A DNA stretch of 60,981 nt from an uncultured Lachnospiraceae bacterium (GTDB lineage: Bacteria; Bacillota; Clostridia; Lachnospirales; Lachnospiraceae), in NCBI GenBank assembly GCA_910588775.1, contig CAJURH010000015.1:1-60981 (forward strand). Reading direction: 5' to 3'. Of the stretch, positions 24,265 through 33,054 are shown in pieces. A program made the position numbers and the translations under genes. Below the pieces are notes generated by a model. That model saw only the letters and a program-made list of their open reading frames with translations, was not told the DNA's origin and ran no database searches. Each line of letters starts with the position of its first letter. Within the stretch, counting starts at the first letter, position 1.

Positions 24265-24954
24265 ATGGAAGGTAAACTTTATGGAATTGGCGTGGGGCCG
24301 GGCGATCCGGAATTACTGACGTTAAAGGCGCTGCGCATTGTGAAGGAAAGTCCGATTATAGCTGTTCCAGGGGAAGTTCCCCAGGAGAGCGTGGCCTATA
24401 AGATTGTAAAAGGCGCCTATCCCCAACTGGATGAAAAAGAATTGGTGGCAGTTCCCATGCCTATGACCAAGGATAAGAAGAAACTGGTAGAGAGTCATGA
24501 AAAAGGGGCGGCCATGATTGCGGAATTTCTAAAACAAGGCAAGCAGGTGGCATTTCTGACTTTGGGTGATCCCACCGTATATTCTACCTATATTTATATA
24601 CATAAACGTATAGAGTCTATGGGATATCCCCTTGAAATTATCAGCGGCATTCCATCTTTTTGCGCAGTTTCCGCCCGGCTGAATATGGGCCTGGTGGAAA
24701 AAGCGGAACCGCTTCATGTCATTCCCGCGTCTTACGGCATTGAGGAAGCGTTGGATATGTCTGGCGTGAAAGTGCTGATGAAGGCAGGAAAGACCATGGG
24801 CAAAGTGCGGGAGAAATTAGAAGCTCGGGGCGCTATCTGCAAGATGATTGAAAACTGTGGAATGGAAGACGAAAAAGTTTACAATTCACTGCAGGAGATG
24901 CCGGATCAGGCAGGATACTATTCATTGATTATTGTAAAAGAACAGGAAGGATAA
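24265..24954 (+). CDS. cbiL: Cobalt-precorrin-2 C20-methyltransferase CbiL
   Basis: SAM-dependent methylase that adds the C20 methyl group to cobalt-factor II/precorrin-2. 229 aa; ATG follows AAGGAG. Seen: tetrapyrrole methylase motifs GIGVGPGDPELLTLKALR at the N-terminus and LTLGDPTVYSTY near residue 97. The GDPELLTLKA form and this length fit the CbiL/CobI subfamily. It follows cbiD by 11 nt. Confidence 0.92.
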   Translation: MEGKLYGIGVGPGDPELLTLKALRIVKESPIIAVPGEVPQESVAYKIVKGAYPQLDEKELVAVPMPMTKDKKKLVESHEKGAAMIAEFLKQGKQVAFLTLGDPTVYSTYIYIHKRIESMGYPLEIISGIPSFCAVSARLNMGLVEKAEPLHVIPASYGIEEALDMSGVKVLMKAGKTMGKVREKLEARGAICKMIENCGMEDEKVYNSLQEMPDQAGYYSLIIVKEQEG

Positions 24955-24961
24955 GAAAATT

Positions 24962-25726
24962 ATGGTACATTTTGTAGGAGCAGGTCCGGGAGCGCCGGAT
25001 TTGATTACTCTGCGGGGAAAGAAGTTTTTGGAGCAGGCGGATGTGATTATCTATGCAGGATCTCTGGTAAATCCACAGCTTCTAGATTATGCGAAAGAAG
25101 GATGCAGCATTTATGACAGCGCAAAGATGACGCTGGAAGAAGTGTTGGATGTGATGTGCCAGGCGGAAAAAGACGGGAAAATGACCGTGCGCCTGCACAC
25201 AGGAGATCCCTGTATTTACGGGGCTATCCGTGAGCAGATGGATGCGCTGGACAAATATGGAATCAAGTATGATTCCTGCCCAGGCGTAAGCTCATTCTGC
25301 GGTGCGGCTTCGGCGCTGGATCTGGAATATACCTTGCCAGATATTTCACAGAGCGTGATTATCACCCGTATGGCGGGGAGAACTCCTGTTCCGGAAAAAG
25401 AGAGCATTGAGTCCTTCGCGGCGCACCAGGCTACCATGGTGGTATTCTTAAGTACGTCCATGCTGGAAGAGTTGAGCGACCGTCTGGTGGCTGGAGGATA
25501 TACGAAAGACACGCCGGCGGCCATCGTTTACAAAGCCACCTGGGATGACCAGGAGACATATGTGTGCACCGTGGGCACACTGGCGCAGACAGCGAAAGAG
25601 CATAACATAACCAAGACCGCGCTGATGATCATCGGCGATGCGGTATCTACTTGTTCTTATGAAAGGTCGAAGCTTTATCATCCAGAATTTACAACCGAAT
25701 TCAGGACCGGCACGAAACCCCAGTAG
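24962..25726 (+). CDS. cbiF: Cobalt-precorrin-4 C11-methyltransferase CbiF
   Basis: Adds the C11 methyl group to cobalt-precorrin-4. 254 aa. Seen: HFVGAGPGAPDLITLRG, YAGSLVNPQLLDYA and LHTGDPCIYGAIREQM, which together are distinctive of CbiF/CobM. It begins 7 nt after cbiL. Confidence 0.94.
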   Translation: MVHFVGAGPGAPDLITLRGKKFLEQADVIIYAGSLVNPQLLDYAKEGCSIYDSAKMTLEEVLDVMCQAEKDGKMTVRLHTGDPCIYGAIREQMDALDKYGIKYDSCPGVSSFCGAASALDLEYTLPDISQSVIITRMAGRTPVPEKESIESFAAHQATMVVFLSTSMLEELSDRLVAGGYTKDTPAAIVYKATWDDQETYVCTVGTLAQTAKEHNITKTALMIIGDAVSTCSYERSKLYHPEFTTEFRTGTKPQ

Positions 25727-25741
25727 CAGCGAGGTGCGAAG

Positions 25742-26782
25742 ATGAAGGCAGGTATTATCAGTTTCAGCCGCCGGGGCTTTGAACTGGGGGAGACGCTTAA
25801 AGAGGGCTTAAAGCGGCAGGGCTGGCAGGTGGAAGTCTATGGAAAGAGCAGATATATGGGAGAGGGGAGCCAAGCCGGCCAGGTGAAAGAATCGGTGGGC
25901 CAATGGACCGGGGAAAATTTCTCCCGCATGGACGCTCTGATTTATGTGGGCGCCTGTGGCATCGCTGTGCGCAGCATCGCTCCTTACATTCGACATAAGA
26001 CCACAGATCCGGCGGTGGTTGTGGTGGACGAGCGGGGCAGATTCTCCATCTCTCTTTTGTCGGGCCATATAGGCGGTGGGAACGACCTGGCGCAGACGGC
26101 GGCGGAAATCATCGGCGCCCAGCCAGTGGTCACCACGGCCACAGACTTAAACGGCCTGTTTGCCGTGGATGTGTTTGCCAAAAAAAACGGATGCCATATA
26201 GCGGATATGAAGCTGGCCAAAGAGGTTTCCGCCCAGCTGCTGGCTGGAAAGCAGGTGGGATTTTACAGTGATTTTCCCTGGAAAGGAGAGCTGCCCCGGG
26301 GGTTGACTGTGGAGGGCAGGCCGGATCTGGGAATTGCGGTGACGATCCATTGCAAGGAACGGCCGTTTTCCAATACCTTGTATCTGATTCCAAAAGCGCT
26401 TACTGTGGGAATCGGCTGCAGAAAGGGTACGCCCAGCCAAGCAGTTGAGGCGGCGGTTGAAAGTGCGGCGGATTGCCTGCAGATACCCATGGCCGCTATT
26501 GAGCGGGCTGCCAGCATTGATTTGAAAAAGGACGAGGCGGGGATTGTGGAGAGTTGTAGGAAATGGAACGTGCCATTTGAGACATTTTCGGCAGAGGAAT
26601 TGCAGGCTCTCGCGGGTACGTATACCCCTTCCCCCTTTGTGAAATCCATTGCTGGAGTGGATAATGTGTGCGAGCGAAGCGCCGTGCTGGCCAGCGGCAA
26701 TGGAAAGTTGATTTTGAGAAAAACAGTCCGGGATGGGGTCACAGTCGCTCTGGCCATGAGAGCGTGGACCCCGTCGTTTTAA
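25742..26782 (+). CDS. cbiG: Cobalt-precorrin-5A hydrolase CbiG
   Basis: Opens the delta-lactone of cobalt-precorrin-5A and releases acetaldehyde, a step found only in the anaerobic pathway. 346 aa. Seen: CbiG N-terminal region, the highly conserved centre GACGIAVRSIAPYI...DPAVVVVDE...SLLSGHIGGGNDLA, and a C-terminal domain beginning VGIGCRKGTP. ATG 25742 follows GAGGTG. A 95-nt gap to cbiH contains an AATTGCGA/TCGCAATT inverted repeat (about 26798-26855). Confidence 0.93.
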   Translation: MKAGIISFSRRGFELGETLKEGLKRQGWQVEVYGKSRYMGEGSQAGQVKESVGQWTGENFSRMDALIYVGACGIAVRSIAPYIRHKTTDPAVVVVDERGRFSISLLSGHIGGGNDLAQTAAEIIGAQPVVTTATDLNGLFAVDVFAKKNGCHIADMKLAKEVSAQLLAGKQVGFYSDFPWKGELPRGLTVEGRPDLGIAVTIHCKERPFSNTLYLIPKALTVGIGCRKGTPSQAVEAAVESAADCLQIPMAAIERAASIDLKKDEAGIVESCRKWNVPFETFSAEELQALAGTYTPSPFVKSIAGVDNVCERSAVLASGNGKLILRKTVRDGVTVALAMRAWTPSF

Positions 26783-26877
26783 AAAATAAATACAAGGGAA
26801 TTGCGACAAACTCTGGTGATTGAAATGTTTTTTCGCAATTTCTTAGAACACTTATAAGATAGAGAGGATTTCCTAAA

Positions 26878-27609
26878 ATGAGTAAAATATATGTGGTGGG
26901 CATTGGTCCGGGAGCTTATGAGCAGATGACGATTCAGGCAGCGCAAGCCCTGAAAGACAGCGATGTGATCATAGGATATACGGTTTATGTGGATTTGGTA
27001 AAAGAGCATTTTGCAGGGAAGGAGTTTCTGACGACTCCCATGACAAAAGAGACCCAGCGCTGCCGGATGGCATTCGAAGAGGCGGCCAAGGGCAAATCCG
27101 TTTCCATGATCTGCAGTGGAGACGCTGGGGTTTATGGCATGGCTGGCCTGATGTATGAAGTGGGAAAAGATTATCCTGAAATTCCAGTGGAGGTTTTGCC
27201 AGGGGTTACGGCTGCCACCGCAGGCGCCGCTGTGCTGGGCGCACCGCTGATTCATGACTTCTGTCTGATTAGCTTAAGCGACCTTCTGACTCCGTGGGAG
27301 AAGATTGAGGCGCGGCTTTTGCACGCTTCGGAAGCGGATTTTGTCATCTGTCTGTACAATCCATCCAGCCGGAAGCGGAAAGATTATCTGCAGAAAGCCT
27401 GCGATCTGATGCTGCGCTACAAGCCGGAAGACACGGTGTGCGCCACCGTTGTGAACATTGGCAGGGACGGACAGGACAGCCAGGTGATGACTCTAAAAGA
27501 GCTGCGGGATACGGCGGTGGATATGTTCACCACAGTATTTATTGGAAATTCACAGACCAAGAATATAGACGGCAGGATGGTTACGCCCCGAGGATACAAA
27601 GATGTGTAA
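26878..27609 (+). CDS. cbiH: Cobalt-precorrin-3 C17-methyltransferase CbiH
   Basis: Methylates C17 and contracts the ring. 243 aa. Seen: KIYVVGIGPGAYEQMTIQA, ICSGDAGVYGMAGL and VLPGVTAATAGAAVLGAPL, the CbiH/CobJ pattern. The stop overlaps the next gene by 8 nt (ATGTGTAA), so translation is coupled to the CbiJ-E-T fusion. Confidence 0.93.
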   Translation: MSKIYVVGIGPGAYEQMTIQAAQALKDSDVIIGYTVYVDLVKEHFAGKEFLTTPMTKETQRCRMAFEEAAKGKSVSMICSGDAGVYGMAGLMYEVGKDYPEIPVEVLPGVTAATAGAAVLGAPLIHDFCLISLSDLLTPWEKIEARLLHASEADFVICLYNPSSRKRKDYLQKACDLMLRYKPEDTVCATVVNIGRDGQDSQVMTLKELRDTAVDMFTTVFIGNSQTKNIDGRMVTPRGYKDV

Positions 27610-29608
27610 AATACTTGTGTTCGCAGGCACTGCGGAAGGTTATGCCATTGCAGAGTATTTGTATGAAAACCAGGCAAAAGCCCATATTTGCACGGCTACG
27701 GATTACGGTCTGAAAAATTTAAAAGAACGGGAAGGCTTCACTTGTTCTGGTCACAGGATGGATCAGGAGGAGATTACCACCTTTGTAAAAGAGAAAGGCT
27801 TCACCCATGTGGTGGACGCCACGCATCCTTATGCGGCCCAGGTCAGCGTTAACATCCGCCAGGCATGTGAACAACAGCAGGTTCCCTATTTGCGCGTAAT
27901 CCGGGAGGGAGAATCCCCAGATGAAAAATCCAACCAGGTGCATTATGTGGACGATATAGACGCGGCGGTGGAGTTTTTAAAAGAAACCAAAGGAAATATT
28001 CTAGCGGCCACGGGCAGCAAGGAACTGGCGGCTTACACGAAGCTGCCGGATTATGAAAATCGCGTGTATGCTCGTGTGCTGTCCCTGCCGTCGGTGGTGC
28101 AGTCCTGTTCAGAACTTGGTTTCACAGGCAGTCATCTGATCTGTATGCAGGGGCCGTTTTCTGCAGAGATGAACGCGGCCATGCTGCGCCAGTGGGACTG
28201 TAAATACCTGGTGACCAAAGAAACGGGCCAGGCGGGCGGTTTTCAGGAAAAATGTGAGGCGGCTCGCCAGGAAGGCGCGCAAATAGTCATTATCGGCCGT
28301 CCAGCCCAGGAACAGGGTGACACATTCTGGGCGTGTAAGCGAAAACTGCAGGCCATCTGCCAGATTCCATATCGTCCCCAGGTTTCGTTGGTGGGCATTG
28401 GAATGGGTGACGGGGGAACGCTGACTCTGGCCGGACAGAAAGCGTGCCAGAAGGCGGATCTGCTAATTGGAGCAGACCGCATGGCAGAGGCCGTAGCCAG
28501 TCCGGGACAGCATGTGCTGCGGGAATACCGGGCCGACCGGATTCTGGAGTACCTGCTGGAGCATCCGGAATATGAGAAAATTGCGGTGGCTTTATCCGGC
28601 GATGTGGGTTTTTACAGCGGCTGCCGTTCTCTGATGGACAAGCTTGCAAAAGGATTGCCCAAAGAGGCGGTCATTGAGGCATTGCCTGGCGTCTCGTCTC
28701 TGAATTATTTTATGGCCAAGATTGGAAAAAGCTGGGATCAGGCCAAGCTGACCAGCGCCCATGGAAGAGCCTGCAATCTGGTGCATCAGATTGGGGCGAA
28801 TGCCGGAACCTTCGGCATTTTGGGAAAAGCGCAAGGCGTCGCTGATTTGGCGCAAAAGCTATGCGACTACGGTATGGAAGATGTGACGCTTTTTGTGGGC
28901 GAGCAGTTGTCCTATCCCCAGGAGAAAATATTCTCGGCCAGAGCCAAAGAGCTGACTGAGTATCAGGGAGATGCGTTAAGCGTCTTCTATGCTGAGAATC
29001 CCCATCCGACTGTCTATCCAGGCCGTATCCGGGACGAAGCGTTTATTCGGAACAACGCCGATGAGAAGAACGTGCCCATGACCAAGGAGGAAGTGCGCAT
29101 CGTATCCCTGGCTAAGCTGGATCTGACTAAAGATTCCATATGCTACGATGTGGGCGCCGGCACAGGTTCTCTCTCTGTGGAAATGGCCGTGAGGGCCTTT
29201 GACGGAAAAGTATACGCCGTGGAGAAGAAGCCAGAAGCGGTGCGGCTAATTCATAAAAATGCCCGCAAATTCGGAAGGGATAATCTCCAGGTGATCGAGG
29301 GTGTGGCCCCGGAGGCGCTGGAAGATTTAGAAGCGCCTACCCACTGTTTCATCGGCGGGTCTTCCGGGAATTTGCATGAGATTCTGGAACTGGTTCTTGG
29401 GAAAAATCCCGCAGTTCGTCTGGTGATTAATTGCATTACTCTGGAGACTTTGCAGGAAGCCATGGATGCGGTGAGAACCATGCCGCTCGCCGACGTGGAA
29501 GTGGTGCAGGTGATGGCGTCCAGAGCCAAGAAGCTGGGCAGATACCATATGATGATGGGTGAAAATCCCATTTACATTATTTCTTGTACAGGAGGAACAA
29601 CAGGATGA
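27602..29608 (+). CDS. Triple fusion CbiJ-CbiE-CbiT (precorrin-6A reductase / C5 methylase / C15 methylase-decarboxylase)
   Basis: 668 aa covering three successive steps. Seen: residues 1-255 CbiJ/CobK (KILVFAGTAEGYAI, VDATHPYAAQVS, ATGSKEL); about 260-465 CbiE, a tetrapyrrole methylase (VSLVGIGMGDGGTLT, ALSGDVGFYSG, ALPGVSSLNYF); about 475-665 CbiT, a Rossmann methyltransferase (MTKEEVRIVSLAKL, CYDVGAGTGSLSVEMA, VYAVEKKPEA). CbiE-CbiT fusions (CobL) are known; adding the reductase in front makes one polypeptide for reduction, C5 and C15 methylation and decarboxylation. The frame is continuous, with no sign of error. Overlaps both neighbours. Confidence 0.92.
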   Translation: MCKILVFAGTAEGYAIAEYLYENQAKAHICTATDYGLKNLKEREGFTCSGHRMDQEEITTFVKEKGFTHVVDATHPYAAQVSVNIRQACEQQQVPYLRVIREGESPDEKSNQVHYVDDIDAAVEFLKETKGNILAATGSKELAAYTKLPDYENRVYARVLSLPSVVQSCSELGFTGSHLICMQGPFSAEMNAAMLRQWDCKYLVTKETGQAGGFQEKCEAARQEGAQIVIIGRPAQEQGDTFWACKRKLQAICQIPYRPQVSLVGIGMGDGGTLTLAGQKACQKADLLIGADRMAEAVASPGQHVLREYRADRILEYLLEHPEYEKIAVALSGDVGFYSGCRSLMDKLAKGLPKEAVIEALPGVSSLNYFMAKIGKSWDQAKLTSAHGRACNLVHQIGANAGTFGILGKAQGVADLAQKLCDYGMEDVTLFVGEQLSYPQEKIFSARAKELTEYQGDALSVFYAENPHPTVYPGRIRDEAFIRNNADEKNVPMTKEEVRIVSLAKLDLTKDSICYDVGAGTGSLSVEMAVRAFDGKVYAVEKKPEAVRLIHKNARKFGRDNLQVIEGVAPEALEDLEAPTHCFIGGSSGNLHEILELVLGKNPAVRLVINCITLETLQEAMDAVRTMPLADVEVVQVMASRAKKLGRYHMMMGENPIYIISCTGGTTG

Positions 29609-30999
29609 AAATTCCCCGAATATTAATTGGGGCCGGTTCCAGCGGAAGCGGGAAAACGCTAATTACCTGCGGAATCCTTCAGGCGCTTTTGAACCGGGGG
29701 TTAAAGGTAGCCTCCTTCAAGTGCGGGCCGGATTACATTGACCCCATGTTCCACAGCCGGGTGCTGGGGACCAAATCCCGGAACCTGGATACGTTTTTTA
29801 CCAGTGAACCAGTTACTCGTCATCTTCTGGAGGAAAATGCCCAGGACGCGGATATTGCCGTGATGGAGGGGGTTATGGGACTCTATGACGGAGTGGGCGG
29901 CGTGACTACCCAGGCCAGCGCCTATGAATTATCCTGCATGACCCGCACGCCTGCTGTGCTGGTTTTGGACTGCAGGGGAATGAGCGTCTCCATTGGAGCG
30001 TACGTGAAAGGCTTTCTGGAGTATAAAAAAGACAATTTAATCCAGGGGGTTATCCTAAACCGGCTCTCCCCCATGCTTTACGAGCGGGTGAAGAATCTTC
30101 TGGAAAAAGAGATGGACGTGAAAGTTTTAGGCTATGTGCCCAAAGTTTCTGACTGCGTGATTGATAGCCGCCATCTGGGGTTGGTAAAGCCGGAAGAAAT
30201 TCCCGATTTTCAGGAGCGGCTGAAACGTCTGGCCAATATTCTAGAGAAAACATTGGATTTGGATGGGCTTTTGGAGTTGGCCAAGGCAGCGGATGATTTG
30301 CCGGAAGTGGAGTTGGAACAAGAAAATCCGTGTTTTTCCTGGCAGCTTTCAGAACCGTTGAATCTTGCGGTGGCCAGGGACGACGCGTTTTGCTTTTTTT
30401 ACGAAGATAATTTCCGCCTGTTGGAGAAGATGGGAGCCAAGATCCTATATTTTTCACCATTGAAGGATAAGGAAGTTCCCAGGGAAGCGCACGGGCTGAT
30501 GCTCTACGGCGGCTATCCAGAGCTTCATGCCCGGGCGTTGTCCAAGAATAAATCCATGAAGAAGAGCATTTACCAGCGAATCACGGAAGGGATGCCCTGC
30601 GTTGCTGAGTGCGGTGGGTTCATGTATCTCCATGAGTCCATGGAAGATATGGAGGGTGACGCCTATAAGATGGTGGGTGTGATTCCGGGAGGAGCGTATA
30701 AGACGCCTAAGCTGAATCATCGTTTTGGCTATATCAATCTGTCCCAGGGTGTGGAGGGCGTTTTTGGCCAGGAGGTGGGGGAGATTCCCGCCCATGAGTT
30801 CCATTATTTTGATTCGCCCAACTGCGGCACAGATTATCTGGCCAAGAAGCCTTCCAGCAGCCGTTCCTGGGAGTGTATGCATAGCCGGAACCAGCTATTC
30901 GTGGGATTTCCCCATTTTCATTACTATGGCAATCCCCAGGTGGCAAAGGCTTTTCTGGAAAAATGTCTGGAATATGTACATAGAAAGGGCAGACGGTAG
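29605..30999 (+). CDS. cbiA: Cobyrinate a,c-diamide synthase CbiA
   Basis: ATP- and glutamine-dependent amidation of the a and c acetate groups. 464 aa from ATG 29605, which overlaps the previous stop (ATGA) and follows AGGAGG. Seen: N-terminal P-loop GAGSSGSGKTLITCG, DYIDPMFHS, VMEGVMGLYDG, and a C-terminal class-I glutaminase with Cys in VAECGGFMYL. Normal length. Confidence 0.95.
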   Translation: MKIPRILIGAGSSGSGKTLITCGILQALLNRGLKVASFKCGPDYIDPMFHSRVLGTKSRNLDTFFTSEPVTRHLLEENAQDADIAVMEGVMGLYDGVGGVTTQASAYELSCMTRTPAVLVLDCRGMSVSIGAYVKGFLEYKKDNLIQGVILNRLSPMLYERVKNLLEKEMDVKVLGYVPKVSDCVIDSRHLGLVKPEEIPDFQERLKRLANILEKTLDLDGLLELAKAADDLPEVELEQENPCFSWQLSEPLNLAVARDDAFCFFYEDNFRLLEKMGAKILYFSPLKDKEVPREAHGLMLYGGYPELHARALSKNKSMKKSIYQRITEGMPCVAECGGFMYLHESMEDMEGDAYKMVGVIPGGAYKTPKLNHRFGYINLSQGVEGVFGQEVGEIPAHEFHYFDSPNCGTDYLAKKPSSSRSWECMHSRNQLFVGFPHFHYYGNPQVAKAFLEKCLEYVHRKGRR

Positions 31000-31005
31000 C
31001 AGGTT

Positions 31006-31989
31006 ATGAATTTACATATTTGTGTTTTGCCTGTAAGCTTTCTACTGGATCTGTTGTTGGGGGACCCCAGGTGGTTATATCATCCCATCTGTTTTTTGGG
31101 AAAAGGGATTTCCCGTCTGGAGAAAATCATGCGGAAAGTGGGAGGTTGCAATAATCCCGGGGAACATCCCGTCCGAGAGGTGATTTCTGGCGGTATGCTG
31201 GCGCTTATCATGGCCGTGTGTTCTTTTGGCATTCCATTTGCAGCTCTCTATGCGCTGGAGAAAAGGTGGCCTATAGTGGCCCTGATTTTGGAAATCTTCT
31301 GGTGCTGGCAGCTTCTGGCCACCCATTCTCTGAAACAGGAGAGCAATAAGGTTTATAAAGAACTAGAAAAAGGGGATTTGCCGGGGGCGCGCTTTGCAGT
31401 GTCTATGATTGTGGGAAGAGATACAGACCAGTTATCCCAGGAAGGCGTTGTGAAGGCCACGGTGGAAACCATTGCGGAAAACGCTTCCGACGGTGTGGCG
31501 GCTCCCATGTTTTACCAGGCGCTGCTGGGCGTGCCGGGGATGTTCATGTACAAGGCCATCAACACCATGGATTCTATGCTGGGCTATAAGAACGACCGCT
31601 ATCTATACTTTGGCAGATGCGCAGCGCGATTGGACGACGTAGCCAATTTTATTCCCGCCCGTCTGACGGCTATACTGATGATTCTGGGCAGTTTTCTGGT
31701 AAAGATGGATGGAAAAAACGCCTGGCGCATCTTCTGGCGGGACCGGAAATGCCATGCCAGCCCCAATTCCGCCCAGACAGAGTCGGTGGCGGCGGGTGCA
31801 ATGCATCTGCAGTTGGCTGGGGATGCCTGGTATTTTGGCAAGTTGCACAAGAAGCCGGCCATTGGCGATAAAGATCGAGAGATTGAGCCGATGGATATTC
31901 CACGGATGAACCGGCTGATGTACGCCGCGGCATTTCTTGGGATGATATGTTTTACACTAATCAGGATGGGGGTAATTGCTTTACTATGA
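31006..31989 (+). CDS. cbiB: Adenosylcobinamide-phosphate synthase CbiB
   Basis: Membrane enzyme joining the aminopropanol arm to adenosylcobyric acid. 327 aa. Seen: the N-terminal LLLDLLLGDPRWLYHP motif (typical DP.W.HP), several membrane helices, VETIAENASDGVAAPMFY, and HASPNSAQTESVAAGAM. Ends in an ATGA overlap with cobD. Confidence 0.94.
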   Translation: MNLHICVLPVSFLLDLLLGDPRWLYHPICFLGKGISRLEKIMRKVGGCNNPGEHPVREVISGGMLALIMAVCSFGIPFAALYALEKRWPIVALILEIFWCWQLLATHSLKQESNKVYKELEKGDLPGARFAVSMIVGRDTDQLSQEGVVKATVETIAENASDGVAAPMFYQALLGVPGMFMYKAINTMDSMLGYKNDRYLYFGRCAARLDDVANFIPARLTAILMILGSFLVKMDGKNAWRIFWRDRKCHASPNSAQTESVAAGAMHLQLAGDAWYFGKLHKKPAIGDKDREIEPMDIPRMNRLMYAAAFLGMICFTLIRMGVIALL

Positions 31990-33038
31990 AAGAAATAAAA
32001 AAGCACCAGCACGGAGGCGATGTGTACCGCTATAAAGGCTGCATAGATTTTTCGTCCAACTGCAATCCGCTGGGAACGCCACAAAGCGTGGTGGAGGCGG
32101 TGAAAGAAAGCGCGTCCAGGATGTCCGATTATCCGGACGTGCGCTGTCAGAGATTGCGGGATGCGTTGGCCGAGTATGAGAAAGTCAGCCCTTCGATGCT
32201 GTTTATTGGAAATGGGGCCGCAGAGGTGATTTTCGCTTTATGCCTTGCGGTAAAACCGCAAAAAGCTCTGATACCCGCCCCCACGTTTGCAGAATACGAG
32301 CAGGCGCTCTCCAATGTGGACTGTCAAGTGGTTCACGCATATCTAAAAGATGAAGAGGGATTTCGCGTGGGCAATGAGTTCATTCAGGTCATTCACCGGG
32401 AACGGCCCCAGATCGTATTTTTGTGCAATCCTAATAATCCCACTGGGGTTGTGGCGTCCGCGGATTTTCTGCGGCAGGTTTTGAAAGCCTGCGAAGAAAC
32501 AGGCGCACTGCTGGCGCTGGATGAGTGTTTCAATGATTTCATCCAGGATCGTGACCAGTATACCATGAAACCTTGTCTGTCGGACCACCCATCCCTTTTT
32601 ATATTGAAAGCGTTCACCAAGCGTTATGCCATACCGGGCGTTCGTCTGGGCTATGGCATTTCGGCCAATGGGGATTTGCTGGAGTGCATGGAGTCGGCGG
32701 TGCAGCCCTGGAATGTGTCCTCCCTGGCCCAGGCGGCAGGCGTGGCGGCTCTTGAGGAAGAGGCGTATGTAGATGCGGGCAGGCGTCTGATTTGGCAAGA
32801 GCAGGCGTATCTGAAAAAGGAATTAAAAAGTCTGGGATTTCGGCTGTACGATTCCAGGGCCAACTATCTGTTGTTTTACAGTGAGCGGCCTTTATGGGAA
32901 GACTGCAAGAACCGGGGAATACTGATTCGGGACTGCAGCAATTATCCGGGCCTGTCTAAGGGGTATTACCGGGTGGCCGTGCGTACCCATGAGGAAAACG
33001 AGAAACTGATACAAGTTTTGAAAAATATATGTCAATAA
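31986..33038 (+). CDS. cobD: Threonine-phosphate decarboxylase CobD
   Basis: PLP enzyme making (R)-1-aminopropan-2-ol phosphate for CbiB. Start taken at ATG 31986, overlapping the cbiB stop; an ATG at 31947 is possible but lies deeper in cbiB. Seen: N-terminal HQHGGDVYRYKG and DFSSNCNPLG, CNPNNPTG, and the PLP lysine Lys212 in AFTKRYAIPGVRLGYG. 350 aa, usual length. Placed between cbiB and cbiP, next to its pathway partner. Confidence 0.93.
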   Translation: MKEIKKHQHGGDVYRYKGCIDFSSNCNPLGTPQSVVEAVKESASRMSDYPDVRCQRLRDALAEYEKVSPSMLFIGNGAAEVIFALCLAVKPQKALIPAPTFAEYEQALSNVDCQVVHAYLKDEEGFRVGNEFIQVIHRERPQIVFLCNPNNPTGVVASADFLRQVLKACEETGALLALDECFNDFIQDRDQYTMKPCLSDHPSLFILKAFTKRYAIPGVRLGYGISANGDLLECMESAVQPWNVSSLAQAAGVAALEEEAYVDAGRRLIWQEQAYLKKELKSLGFRLYDSRANYLLFYSERPLWEDCKNRGILIRDCSNYPGLSKGYYRVAVRTHEENEKLIQVLKNICQ

Positions 33039-33054
33039 ATGAAGGAGAAAATGC

